Below are positions 11,046-22,900 of a DNA stretch of 64,000 bases, one piece after another (position 1 is the stretch's first letter; every line of letters begins with the position of its first letter). The DNA lies in the NCBI GenBank assembly GCA_003415625.1, contig PYIU01000002.1, positions 4,340,001-4,404,000 of the forward strand, written 5' to 3'. The position numbers and the translations under genes were made by a program. The DNA comes from Aquanectria penicillioides (Eukaryota; Ascomycota; Sordariomycetes; Hypocreales; Nectriaceae). Below the pieces are notes generated by a model. It had not been told where the DNA came from and searched no databases. It saw nothing but the letters and a program-made list of their open reading frames with translations.

Positions 11046-13029
11046 GCCAGAGATGGGGTAAGCCAGAGCCCGTGATGGGCGATGGGTGATGGGGTAGCAC
11101 TGTACGTAGCAGCAAACCCAATTTATCGGTGTCCTAATTATGAACTCCGACAGCCTTGCCCAGTGCCAATCAACGACGCCATGGATTCTGCTCGCCCACG
11201 TATCGCCGGTGAAACGTGTGTTAGAATTGTCTCACCGTTGCCGTGGACGCGACCCATCGATGATGCACTATTCGAGCCAACAGCTGCCTTCACCGCGGGT
11301 GAGTGGTACCCTGCTACCACTGTCATGCTTTTCCCACGAGGCGTTCTTGATGGGGCTTGAAGCAGCTTGAGGGGGCCCGAGGCGCATTTGCAATCAGCCC
11401 CACGCTCGAACCAACCCCCTGCCATGCTTTGTTTCCAGCTCGCCCACCAGCCAGTCAGAGGCCCGATGCGTTCTTTGCTGTCAACCTCCCGAGGCATTCT
11501 CATGCCATGTCTAACTTTTGCGAACCACATTCTTTTACTTTCCTCGCCTTCCTTTGTTTTTTTTTTCTTGCTCCATGTACTGTACAACGCCAACCGGCGG
11601 CAGTGTCCACCCTAGGCTTGCTTTGACAGGGAGGCAGGGCCAGGACGCCCAGTGCTTTTCACATAGTTAGCGCAGTACCTCATCCCTCGCCCACTCTCCA
11701 TAACGACAATAGCCAAACCCAATTCCAGGCCAAGCCAAGCCAAACCGGGGCGCCCTTCCCTGGGCCAGGGTAGTGGCCATCAGCCTTATCGGGCTTGCTT
11801 GAGGTGACAATACCTAGGTACCCTGGGCGGGCAGAAAACACACGCACGAAAAAAGCCGCTATGAGACCAGTCTCAGAGACGAGGCTCAGTCCGATGGGCT
11901 TGCTGCGCATCTGTACAGCACCAATAGTTGTCATGATTTCTTGTTTTCACCGCCATCACTGCCGATAAAATGTGATTGTTCTCTCGTTTAATCAAGCTCG
12001 GCTTTTACCTCTCACAATCCAGGCAGCGCAGGGCTCGGCCAGAGTCCAGACTATGGGTGAACCGTGGGTGAAATGTTTGGCTCGCTTTAGTTTATCCACT
12101 TCAGCGTGCGGCTGAAACCGGTGTCAACCGTCCCTCAGCTGAGCGGAGCACAGCCCTCATGTACAATACCTACAAGGCCCTCGCCTGACATTCCGTCCGC
12201 GATAATCAACCATCGCCGGACCTTGGTCCTATAACGGTTTCTGGAAACCTTCCATGACGGAGTTTCATTTCGGTTCGATGCCCCTCCCCTCGTCAACAAC
12301 AGGCCTCGCATGGCTCCGCAAGGCCGCCCCCGAGCCCGAGCCGCGGGTCTGTAGCGCACGGGGCATGTCGCGGCCGTCAGGCACATTAGAGCAGCCACAA
12401 ACAGCACCTCGTGAGAAAATGCCTTGCGGTAACATGCTGCATCCCAACAAGCTCTGCACGTACGTCGGTGCAGTTTCCGGCATGAGACGTAGTCTCGGCG
12501 CCCGGCTACAGTTGAAATGGTACGGTACGTGGTAAACCCGGGCTCCAACCCCCTCAAGCCTGCCTCGTCTGTCCTCGCGCGACCTTGCAACCCGATCCAC
12601 GGAGGAATGATGATCTAGGCCAAGTCGGTCCTTGGTCCGCACGGGGTCCGCCCAAGTCCGCTAGGGCCAGATGTCCGCCCAGACGGAAATGATTCAAATG
12701 TGACGTCGAGCGGTTCCAACTCATCCCTGGTTTTCCCACCAGACGGCCTATCCCGTCATGGCGAGTCTGTGATTGGGCGTTAGACGATAGACGACATGGA
12801 GTAGATTGGCGCCTACGCCAAGCGGAGCACATGGGGTTCTCGCGCGCGCGCGCAGGGACTCCGTCATCGCTCATGAATCTCACGATTCAACATATCTCTC
12901 CAAATTCAATAACGGTCCACCAGTGAGTCGCTAGCCGAATCATAATGGAAACATGAAATCGCGCCGTGCCTGTGTCCACCCTCTCTTCACTGTAAGGAAG
13001 CCTCACTGATACATCTTCTACAACCCATA

Positions 13030-13062
13030 TTTCTTGCCTGTTTCTTGCCTGTTTCTTGCCTG
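13030..13062. repeat. Three tandem copies of TTTCTTGCCTG
   Basis: Three perfect adjacent copies of an 11-mer, about 0.8 kb upstream of the DUF202 start codon. Confidence 0.85.
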
Positions 13063-13818
13063 AATGCTGTGTCGTTGCAATTTCCAAACAAAGATCCATG
13101 GTGCCCTCTAGGGTAGACACACAACGACGAAAGCACGAGCCATGGATCTTCAAAAATTTCCGGATCCTCGACCTATCCAGTTCCTTGTCAAGACTCGACC
13201 AACGCCTGTCCTTTCGACTTAGCCCTCTCACTGCCAGGGGGCACGCGTCGGGTATCCACAGTAGTTCCTCGATGCGGCTACCTGTGCGAAGGGTTGCAGG
13301 AGCCAGTCTTTCATTGTTAATTTGGCCGAATATGATGGACAGCCCGTACATGTTCCGCAGACTTAGCAAAAACTCTCATGAAATGAACCCATCTATTCAC
13401 AACCCTATTGCCCAGATATCTAAGAACGCGAGATCAAGAATGTGCTAGAGCCACGTGACATGTATAGAATCGTCTGTTGTCCTGCTGTCCTGCTGTTCGA
13501 CCGATGATGAATGTCAGTTGACCCCCAAGATGGCACCTTTGCGCACTAAGCCAAATAGAGACACATCATCGCCGACCTCACCACTCCATCTTTTGTCCCA
13601 TCCTCACATCTCCCCATCTGCACTGCAATCCGGGGCAGCTCAACCTCAGTGCCTGTTATCTTGTCAGGCAACTTGAAGTTCTTCGTCGAGATCCATCTGC
13701 TGATTTTACACTCGTACGCTGTATCTTCGCGTGCGTGCACTGCCTAGAGGCTTCGCCAACCCCCACAACCTTGGTGGCTGCGTACAACTTCTGTTCAACC
13801 CTCCCTCCCCCGCCGCAA

Positions 13819-14431
13819 TGTTCCAGGTTCGTGACCAACAGCTCCTTTCCACGCCATGTGCATATGCCAGGTGCTGTACTAACGGATCGTGATTAGCCAC
13901 ATCCTGAGGAGCATCTGCACCTCCGCCTCCATAGGGCGCGCTCGGTCGTCCTAACCACGCAAGAGTAAGTATCTACCCCTCCATGCCGATGAGCTTATAT
14001 CGACTTCGCCTCGCAATTACCGGAACCCGGCATTTTCTTGGCTGCCATAGCCCACTTTGTTTGTAAACAAAGCAGACTCTGACCAGATTTCCTCTAGGCT
14101 CGTCGAGGTTCGAGCTGCCCAACGCACATTCGAGGGAGCTTATGTCCGAACTGCCCTCGGTCAGTTCTCATTCGCCCTCATTATTCTCAAGGTCTTCACG
14201 TCCGAGTTTTACGCCATCGGCGCCTTGTTCGCTGTCTATGGAGTAGCAGTGCTGCTCGTCGCCATCTATCGCCGCTATGAGGGCAATCATCAGTTCTTCA
14301 CAGCCGAAACCGCCGACGGAAGTCTGAAGCGCAAGTTTAGGACAAGTGGCAACAGTGTTGCGTTATTAACTGTACTCAGCTTGAGTGCTTATGTGACATT
14401 GATGGTTTTGACATGGGATCTGGTATCATAG
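13819..14431 (+). CDS. DUF202 family small membrane protein, three exons
   Basis: Exons 13819-13827, 13897-13964 and 14098-14431 give 136 residues with no frame problem. Intron 1 (13828-13896) has a GTTCGT donor, a perfect TACTAAC branch site at 13877-13883 and a TTAG acceptor. Intron 2 (13965-14097) has GTAAGT and CTCTAG. The protein starts MFQPHPEEHLHLRLHRARS. A DUF202-like stretch (AAQRTFEGAYVRTALGQFS) leads into the first of three membrane segments, and a basic loop YRRYEGNH separates segments 2 and 3. DUF202 proteins are small inner or vacuolar membrane proteins; the related domain occurs in fungal VTC proteins, but no SPX domain is present here. Molecular function is unknown. The first coding exon is only 9 bp. 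Confidence 0.85.
13828..13896 (+). other. Intron 1 of the DUF202 gene
   Basis: 69 bp with a consensus TACTAAC branch site 13 bases before the acceptor G. It follows a coding exon of only three codons. Confidence 0.8.
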
Positions 14432-17400
14432 GAGTGGGAAACGGAAACAGGGCTGTTTGTCTTGTCATCGTTTTATTTTTTGTCACTGGCGTTATCCGTA
14501 TTGTACTGATTGAACTTTGACGTACAAGGAAGAAGGATTTAGTTTGAGTACCTCGACTGCCTTGATGGTGAGTCTCGCAAGGGTTCTAGTTACATGCTAG
14601 ATAACATCTTGCACAGGTTGAATGTGTGTTGGTAGAGCCTCACGAGAGCTCCGCGGTGAGGTCAAATAGTAACCTACACAACGATGACTTAATTAATGAT
14701 AAATTATTGTTTGCATTACCATTCAGCCATGAACCTAAATTGAAGTATGATTATGCGATTCTCATTGTAACATACTGCAATGGTGTGTAATGTTGATCTC
14801 CTGATACGGAAAAGCGGAGGTAACCCTTAACTGCTACACCAAAAGGTCTACCTGTGCCTCGGTTAAGAGTAACACAGGATATTAATGTCTATAAGGCACT
14901 GATTAGCATCATCTCCTCACTCGCTTGGATGCTTGAAAAGGCGTTTTCTAGGAATAGCCCTATGTTGGCGTTTAACGAGTTTTGAGAGGTCAAGTCAATA
15001 ATTTCAGACATTAACTTAAGCGTAATTAACTTTGGGTGTACTGCCTTAGTCTAGACTGAGTATTTTATAAATATATAGATCTTTGACAACTTTCGTCCAG
15101 GGCACTTTTGAGACCGAGCAAGGTTTCCGAGGAACCCTGGGAGATCTTTTCTCATTAACTGCTAACCGACGAATTTTCTCATTAACTGGGAATCGACGAA
15201 TTGCCAGATGCTAGAATATGATACTAGCTCTCTCAGAGACTGGAAGCATTAGTTTATAAACCATGATTTCGCCTCTGATCCTAAAGATAATGATGATACG
15301 ATTCCTGAAAGTGCAAGGCGGTTGTAGCAAGTCAGTAATATCTAGCATGATCCAAATATAGCTAGATCAATAGCCATAAAGTTGAGCCTCCTTACAGATT
15401 GAGTACATTATGGCTTCTATAATCGATCAACTTGCACTTCCGGGACAAACTGCTCAAGTTAAAGGAGTTGCAACGTTAGCAATACGTCGAGCCACTCCGT
15501 CATTGGGTTCCTGCAAGGCTCTATAGCTAGTCTTAAACAAGCTTCCTCTTCTGGAATGCATCACTTAAGAGGCATGAAAACCACATACTAGCACGTGAAA
15601 GATGGTACGAGACAAGGGTACCCGGTCAACCAGACGGCATGTCCTGCTTCCCAATACCGTCAACACGTCAACCCCCATCGCTACTCCACGTCGCGTAGAC
15701 CACTAATATGTAACTATCAGAGCCTCCACATATTATTGGAGAAGATCTTCACAGATTATACAAAAGATCATCGTTGTTGTTTGGAGCCGTTCACAATGAT
15801 CCTGCCACAGCACCTAGTATTCACCAGTAGATCCGCGTCAGGGCGGAGACGGTCCAGATCATCGATCCTAGGATGAGCGAGCACAAGTTTCTCATTCAGG
15901 GTTGACGCTGAGTAATTTTTCCAAGCGTGCGAACTTCCATGGACTTGGAACTATTTGTAGTTTATGACATCAACGTCACCACCGCTGCAATGTACCGAAC
16001 GCCGCAAGAAGATTCATGCTTTACTACGTAATGCGGGAGCAGCTGCAATGCACATGGCTGGCTTGCATACTATGGACCTTTGGAATGACAGAAATAGAAA
16101 TTCCTGCGCATTTATATTTAGTGTGCAAAATGTCATCCTTCCAGTACCTGGCGTAGTACATGGTATGGGACGTCAGACATCATTCATGGGGTTGAGGTAT
16201 GGCAAAGGATTGTCTCTGCGTTCAGTTGCTTAAATGTTCAATTTGAAATCACTTCGCAGCTCGCCAGTTACCTTACGAAATATGAAAGTTAGTATATATT
16301 CTGTGGGAGATCGGATATCCTCGATGAAGACGTTACAATAGGTTCGGGAGGGGTCTACTAGCTCGCCCGGCATCTCAAGTGTCTCCTGATTCGTAACAAC
16401 CAGCGAAGAGTGAGAAATCGTTCGTCACAACACCTGTACTCACTAGATAGAATAAGAATTTGGAAATCATGTTTGGATTTTCTCATATTGGATGGACTTA
16501 TTTGGAGATGTTGTTATGGTTTCAAGAAGTCATATGAGAGTTAGCCCCAGGTAACTAGGTAGACTTTTTTTACCTAGCTGGATTTGTTTGAGACTTGTCA
16601 TCATACTAACCTAATGAGGTTTATAGTACGTACGCTCTTGCGACTCGCCAAGAAATTTAACTCTCGTACTGAATCTAAGAATAATCTTTATTATATCCTC
16701 TCTACACTCTACATTGACGACCCAGCAATAATCCTAATTTATCTTTGTCAGTATACACTGTAGTAGCTATTTGTCATAACTAAAATTCTGTCCTCTTTAT
16801 CACTCGATGTTTCGGCTCTTTTTTTTTTGTTTCTTTTGTTAAAAGCTCTTGTAACCACCTACGGGCTTTGATTTTGGATCATGTAAGGAAGGCTAATAAA
16901 GAAAGTTATGTTATTGTTTTGAATTTAGGAAAGATGCCTATTTCATTGATGGTATCTTGCACCTCTTTCTGACATGGTAGTGCCGTGTTACCCTTTGCAA
17001 TTTTCGCCAATAAAAGTCTAGGCCGTTTGATTAAATAGTCTTTCTTAGCCCTCAATTGGCGATTATTGCCCGAGAATAAGATAGGAACGGGAATTCAGTA
17101 TGTAGCGTGAGAGAGATCTGATGCATGTTTATTCCGTGTCTCCTTTGCACAATTCACTTCTAGCATGTAATCAGGGACCATGGAAGCGCTTGTAGATTAA
17201 CGCCATGATGTGAATTGTAGAAGTTACATCTGATTTCTATCGAAATTTGTGCATGAGGACAGCCTGAAGTATAGCAGGGAGGAAACCCGTGGCAATGGTT
17301 ACCCCGTTTCCTGCAGGAGCCGTGTGATTCCTGAATCGAGTAGTCTGATGTCCAACATTTTGGGGTCGTCGTCACTGACACAAGAGTGGCCAGCCATTAA

Positions 17401-17925
17401 AATGCATTATGGCTCCCCCAACATATCTCAGATGACGCGGACATGGCCAAGTCCGCCCTTCGTTTCCCGTGTCCCTCTTGTCTATGGCATCACTCGGGAT
17501 CGGGATCGGGATGTGAATGTTTTGGCCAAGACACCTATAGTAGATGAGAATTTTAGTCCTCTGACCCCCTTTGACCAAGTATTCTTGGTTCGTCCTTTCA
17601 GGATCTTGGGCCTTTCATGATTATTTATTAACATATATCGAGTTGGTAGGAAGCCGTGATCTCACTTTCCGACTCGCGGGAAGAAGTTGTTGGCCTTGGT
17701 CAACAAGGCCAAGTCAAGTCCATTCGAATTTTTGGAAAGACTCAAAGATATCGTGCGGAGTGTCACTGTGTATTTGAGTCGAACATGGAGATAGAGTTGA
17801 GCCAATATTTGCTCTCTGGTCATTTGGGTTTGGTAATTTGGTACCCACATTTCGAAGCACAATGACCATCCAACGATCATAAAAAAAAAAAAAACTCGGA
17901 GCTGACTACCCTGGCTGAAAATACT
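14432..17925. other. AT-rich island without recognisable genes
   Basis: About 3.5 kb that is visibly richer in A/T and in TpA-containing words (for example TTAATTAATGATAAATTATT near 14690) than the flanking genes. Open frames are short and stop-ridden, and no transposase, reverse transcriptase, terminal repeat or known domain was recognised. A 27-bp period duplication lies at 15151-15202. The look is that of decayed sequence, possibly an old repeat altered by repeat-induced point mutation, but origin is not shown. 14432-14520 is the 3' flank of the DUF202 gene. Confidence 0.55.
15151..15202. repeat. Imperfect direct duplication, 27-bp period
   Basis: Two neighbouring copies beginning CTCATTAACTG and ending CGACGAATT, with a few differences in the middle. 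Confidence 0.75.
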
Positions 17926-19361
17926 TCATCTCGTGAAGTAGACACCAGAGGGGGGCTCGTTGTCGGCAAGTTGTTGCCCAGACTCAGAATGGAGTGGGTG
18001 GCCTACTCCATGGTCCCCATATCCCCATGTTGGATACGAGTAAGTTGGAGGGTGCGGCGCCTGTGGTGGTTGACTCCAAGTCCCGAATTGCTGTGAGGGA
18101 ACCGTCCCTGGGTGTTCCATTCCGGCAACTAGCACGCCCATGGCAGGAGTGTAAACATCAGACAATGTAGATGCCCTCCTATCATACTGGCGTCCCTGAG
18201 GCACTGGGGGATACTGTGAATGATGTTGGCCAGGTAGAGTTTCGCCACCGTAGGACATGGATCGAACAGGTGGCGGATAATTGCCCCAGGGCATATCTTC
18301 TCGGGAGCCTGGTTCAGAACTTCCAGATCCCCAAGTCGCGGATGGAGGAGCGGGTCCAAATGGTGAGAATTGTGCACTCATTGGTGATCCCGGTGGATAA
18401 CCTCGCCACGTCGTGGTCAAATCCACTGGTTTAGAGCTTGGGCTTTGGCTTGGGTCTGTTGGCATCCAGTTCGTCACCGATTGGGATTCGAAGTCAAACG
18501 ATCGATCCGTCGACGATACTAGAGGTACTATCAAACTGTCAAACATGCTGACGTTATCATTGGGAGATCTAGACTCACCTTTGACATCGGGAGGGAATAC
18601 TTCTCCGCTGTCCGACTTGAGGGTAGGGGTTGGCATACTTGGCATGTGCTGCGATAGGGGACTGAATGACGCGTTTCCCGAACTCTCTGGTAGATTTCCG
18701 GCAGAGGATGTTGGCGACAAAGAGACCCCCTTGGGACCAGATGATGGCTTGGCCGTCTGCTTAGGTCGGGTGTCTGTTGGCGGAGTCTGGTCGACTGGGT
18801 GGAAGATGCAATCTTTCTTCAAGCGGATACAGTTGGCGCAGCGGCCTTGAGAATCCCCTGGGGCTGGAATACATCTGATTTTACGTCTCCGACAGTGACC
18901 TACCGCCATGTTTAGCATCAATGGGCGAGGACCTTGTGTGAAGAGAACAACTTACCACAAGCAACGGATGTGCGATGGTAGCCAAGTTTGTTTCTCTTCT
19001 TCTCGCCCGCGATTCCCAGCTGCGATTGCTGTTGCACGTCGGTGTTTGAAGATTGCGACATTCCTGTGCTTGGCGTGGTGAAAGGCCCTTTCAAAGTTAA
19101 CCCTGCGTCCTTGGAAGATATTAAATAGCCTTGAAGGTCGGACATACCTGAGGAAGAAGGTTGTGGCGGCGGCGTATTATAGGTGGGAGCGTAAGCTGGA
19201 TGTGACATGTCCATCTCTCCGCTAAGGGGAGGTAGCGGGGGGTATTGGTATGACATGATCGAGGTCATGGGCTCAGTCAATGGCAAATTACTCGCCCACA
19301 GATTGTCAGAACCTAACAGTTGATATTTTGAGAACACGGGCGGGGAGATGGTGATTGCCAT
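17926..19361 (-). CDS. Zn2Cys6 fungal transcription regulator
   Basis: The binuclear zinc cluster is split by an intron (18900-18955; GTAAGT, branch GCTAAAC, GTAG). Joining the exons restores ACGHCRRRKIRC, then CANC and KKDC, giving the six cysteines. Two further likely introns are 60 bp and stop-free: 19088-19147 (GTATGT to GAAAG) and 18519-18578 (GTGAGT to CTCTAG). Removing all three gives exons 19148-19361, 18956-19087, 18579-18899 and 17926-18518, 419 residues; keeping the two 60-bp ones gives 459. The N-terminus is Pro/Ser/Tyr-rich. After the cluster (about residues 120-155) the chain is Ser/Pro-rich and disordered, ending GVYFTR, without the usual fungal transcription-factor middle domain. 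Many fungi have a protein of this type with RTSVACGHCRRRKIRC; its targets are not known to me. A later in-frame Met (MTSIMSYQYPP) could also be the start. Confidence 0.82.
18900..18955 (-). other. Intron inside the zinc-cluster coding sequence
   Basis: 56 bp. Donor GTAAGT, branch-like GCTAAAC, acceptor GTAG. It interrupts the codon of the Gly after the second Cys-containing residue pair; joining gives TGT-GGT-CAC-TGT (CGHC). Confidence 0.85.
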
Positions 19362-19910
19362 AGAATATGATTTGGCACTCCTGACTGCAAGGGATAATCA
19401 GGACTTCAAGAATCGAGCCCTAAGCCAGCTGAGTGCCCAGGCACAGCCTGACGTCGTGTGGCAAAGTTTGATCGGTCTAGTACTGAGTGTATCCCTGGTT
19501 CGGGAGTGATTTCATATTAGATGGCGGAGTAGTCGTCAGAATTGGGCGGCGATGCAAGAGACTGGAGAAGCAACCGTGCCCCGTGGACGTAAGATGCAAG
19601 ACAGAAAGGCGGGTGCCGGATGATATTGGGCCAATGGAGAAAGGGCAATGAGATGTTCGTCGCATTGGTACCCGGGCTTGGAGGTAAAAGAGCAATTCGA
19701 CTGGCTGCTATGCAACTTCAGCTAAAACGGTTGTTTGCGGCAAGACGCAGACCCTGCTCAGATGCTTGGGGTGTGTTTCGGGGAAGTGGAGGGTAGAGGT
19801 GCGAGAAGTAGTTTTTGCGGGAGGTACCGAGTGTCAAAACAAAGACAAAAGGCTGTGAGACTCGCGTCTAGTCAAAAGTGGTGTTCAAAGAATATTTGAA
19901 TCCAATGCCT

Positions 19911-19928
19911 GGGGGGGGGGGGGGGGGG
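19911..19928. repeat. G18 homopolymer
   Basis: Eighteen consecutive G in the promoter side of the Zn2Cys6 gene. True length is uncertain in such a run. Confidence 0.85.
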
Positions 19929-22900
19929 AGATCGACTTCTACTTCTAGCACCAGCTCCGAGTCAAGAAGCCTACACCGTCAACGATGGCGGGCGGCAACT
20001 AAGCCTGCGGACCGGGGAGGGGTGTGAAGAGGATGTTTCGATGGGTCAACCGACCAGCTCACCCAGCTCTTGTGGGTATTCACCGCTTAGTACCGACGAC
20101 TAAAGTGGGTGGATATCGAATGGATGGCGATGGCGAGTTGGCGTCGGGCGCCACCGACTTGTAATATTGGCGGGAGCCAGTTGGCTGAGGACCTGGGCGT
20201 CTATCGAGTTGGCGAGGCCAGGGATGGACGGTCCTTCGAACTCTGTTGTATCATTTCCCCCCCTCTCTCCCACGCTCCTTTCTTCTCCTGCGCCTTTTAA
20301 GTGGCACCGGAAAATTTGAACAAATTTGCAACAGGACCTCTTCAAATAAATATAGCATACAAAAGTCGAAACACCCCTGTGCCCTTGCCTCGTATAATTG
20401 TGGCTGGAATATAGCGAGTGTCGGGAGCTGGGAGGACTAGAGGTTCAGAAAAATCTGTAAGAATTTGGTCATCGAGGTTAGAATAAAGAATCATGAAGTG
20501 ACACGGACAGCCATGTGATTTAGATGGTTTCCGCAGACTGTTAAGAAACGATGATCAAGATGCATGATGCAAGCATCCTGACCTTCCCCAACCCCAAGGA
20601 TCGGCGAACAAAAGACACGAACGTACTAAGTCAAGCTGATGGAGTGTTTTGGCCATTTCTACAGGATACGGCAGCGAGTATCTCAAGTTGAATCGGTTGG
20701 CGGCCTGGCATTCGTCACAACGTCTCGTGAGAGGGTGTGAACGCAGCCCACTAATCAGCGTACCATGACGCTGGGCAAGGGGATGGACCAGGCACTCATA
20801 CGTGCAGTTGCGCCGACCGCGAGGAGAATTTTTGGTGTGTGAATTGATGCATGAAGTACAATTCAAAGAAGGCTCTCGTGGGCTATTTTCACCCCTGGTC
20901 CAAGTCAGATCCTGGAACAAGTGCTTGCCAGCAGCACGTCGCCAAGGAGGGGGAGGGGTGTTGTACTTGGCGTGCTGGAGGCAAGCCAGTCTTGGAGCTT
21001 GGCCTGCAGCTCCCAATCGGGAGTCTCATATACAGGGGTGTCGGGTAATGACGAAAGGAGAGGATCTTTTTTGTCACATCGGCTTGGGAGAGAAGGCAAT
21101 GTGCAGTGCATGTCCTCTTTGCCTCCATGCTTCCAATTCATCATATCAAGGAAGCTTAGTTTCTCCCAGGTATGCCTTTGTCAAAGATGATTAGCACTTA
21201 CTAAATCGAAGGCCGCGTCGTGACAGCCCTGCCTATTTTGCTAGCGGAGATCTGTTCTCTCTTCTCTCCTCAATTCTTTTGGACAATGGTCAAGGGATCA
21301 CTAGGATCATTAGGATCACTGTTGAGGTGGCTCCGCTGAGGAAAAAAAAAACCAAAAGGAGACGAGATCCTAGCGCCCCTTCTAAAAGAAAAAAGCAACT
21401 GGTGTCAAGGCTTTTCTTACGCTTGGGGCAGAAGACGCTGGCCAGCTAATGTAAGCTGCAGCCACATTTTTCCTTTTTCCATTTACTTCCTTTGATTGAT
21501 GTGAAATTCTGTGTGGTCGAAGTTCCGGCCTCGGTAGTCTTTTTTTCCTTTTTCTTTTTCCTCTTTCTTGTGAAACTTCAAAGGCGGCGGCCTCACGTGT
21601 ATCCCTCCTTGTTGTCGTCAGGGCTGATTAGGTGCTTAGCCGTGAACAATTGGCCGCTGACGAGACATTGGGGATGTAGATGGCTGTGTGTGGCCATACA
21701 GTCGGCAAAGCGCCCAACATTGTGCCCCAGGTCCCTTCATTTCATACAAGATTAGGTTCCGAGAGGCTATTAATGGCCAGTCTGTGCGTTGTCTGGGGTC
21801 TCGCAACCAGATTTTCTGCTTGGCGTGAAGACCAAGGCTGGCCATGGGGGTGCACCCTGGTTTTCAATATTGCTGCCATTCTGGGGGTCTCCTCTAGCAA
21901 AGAGCCATCTCCATATGGCACGTATGCACAGCAGCCGTTCACTTGCAAGAACACGCAATGCCGAGCCTTGGGTATTAGGTGCTAGGTGCGTGAACACTAA
22001 GGCGGTACACAGACTGGTGTGCCCATGAGGCGTTCAAGGCTGAGAAGGCCCGGGGAGCCGGGCATCAGTCAACCCTGAAAGGGATGTGATGTGCGGAGTG
22101 TCCCGCAGGCGCCAGCCATCAGTGTCTCGCTTTGGGGAGGCAAGAAGATTGCTCTGAGTTGTTGTACAGCGGCTCAATACCGAGAATACGTCGTGCACAG
22201 TTCCTGTTGGCAAGATTGATGTGCAGCCATGATGATCAAACCAACAACAGATTCTCCACACGTGCAGGTTCCTATTCCAGGGTGAGGCTGGTCTCAGAGA
22301 TCGTGATCGATGGGCGGCTTGCATTAAGCGGCCCTTCGCCCTATCGTTGTCGCCGGAGCCTCCTCCGGTGTGCGGAATGCCCGATGCATCGTCGATGGCC
22401 GTTGACATGTGGTCGGGTAGGGACTAGGTAATGACTGCACATGTGGAATGAAATCCGCGATGCGCATATAATCATAGACGGCCATCAATTAGGCAGCCAG
22501 GCTGACCCTAGCTGCGTGCATTAAGGAGCATGCATGATAGTCAGTGCCTGGAGTCCCGCAGGCTTCCTGAGCTTTCGGGATCGCGCGTCCAGCTGGTTCC
22601 CACCTGTTGCCGCGATAATCTCTGCATCAAACCCAAGTGCCTCTCCCGAACAGGGCATTGGCAGGCTAGCTCAGACCCGAGCAGGCCAGAGCAGACCAGA
22701 GAGGCCCTGAGAAGGCCAGGACAGATCGGAATAAGTCAGAGCAGGGGTTCAAGGCGTGGGTTGGTTGTGTTTGGACACCCTTGCAAAATCTGGCTTGGGC
22801 ACTGGGCGAATGAATGCCTTTGAGGATCGCCGCGACTGGCGCGTGCTTGAAGACGGAAGATCTGCTATTGGCGAGGATAGAGGAAGCTGATTAGCAGAGA

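Larger units (their letters stand above)
9827..13818. other. Intergenic region shared by two divergent genes
   Basis: About 4 kb between the C2H2 gene (minus) and the DUF202 gene (plus), so it must hold both promoters. It contains a very G-rich stretch at 11012-11045, a perfect TACCTAGGTA palindrome at 11811-11820, a (CG)n run at 12841-12853 and a triple 11-mer at 13030-13062. Open frames here overlap on several strands and show no domain or splice support. Confidence 0.6.

Noticed and set aside
15595..16233. Two plus-strand frames of about 90 codons in the AT-rich island
   Set aside because: Inspected for transposase, reverse transcriptase and gag-like motifs; none found, and no splice signals join them.
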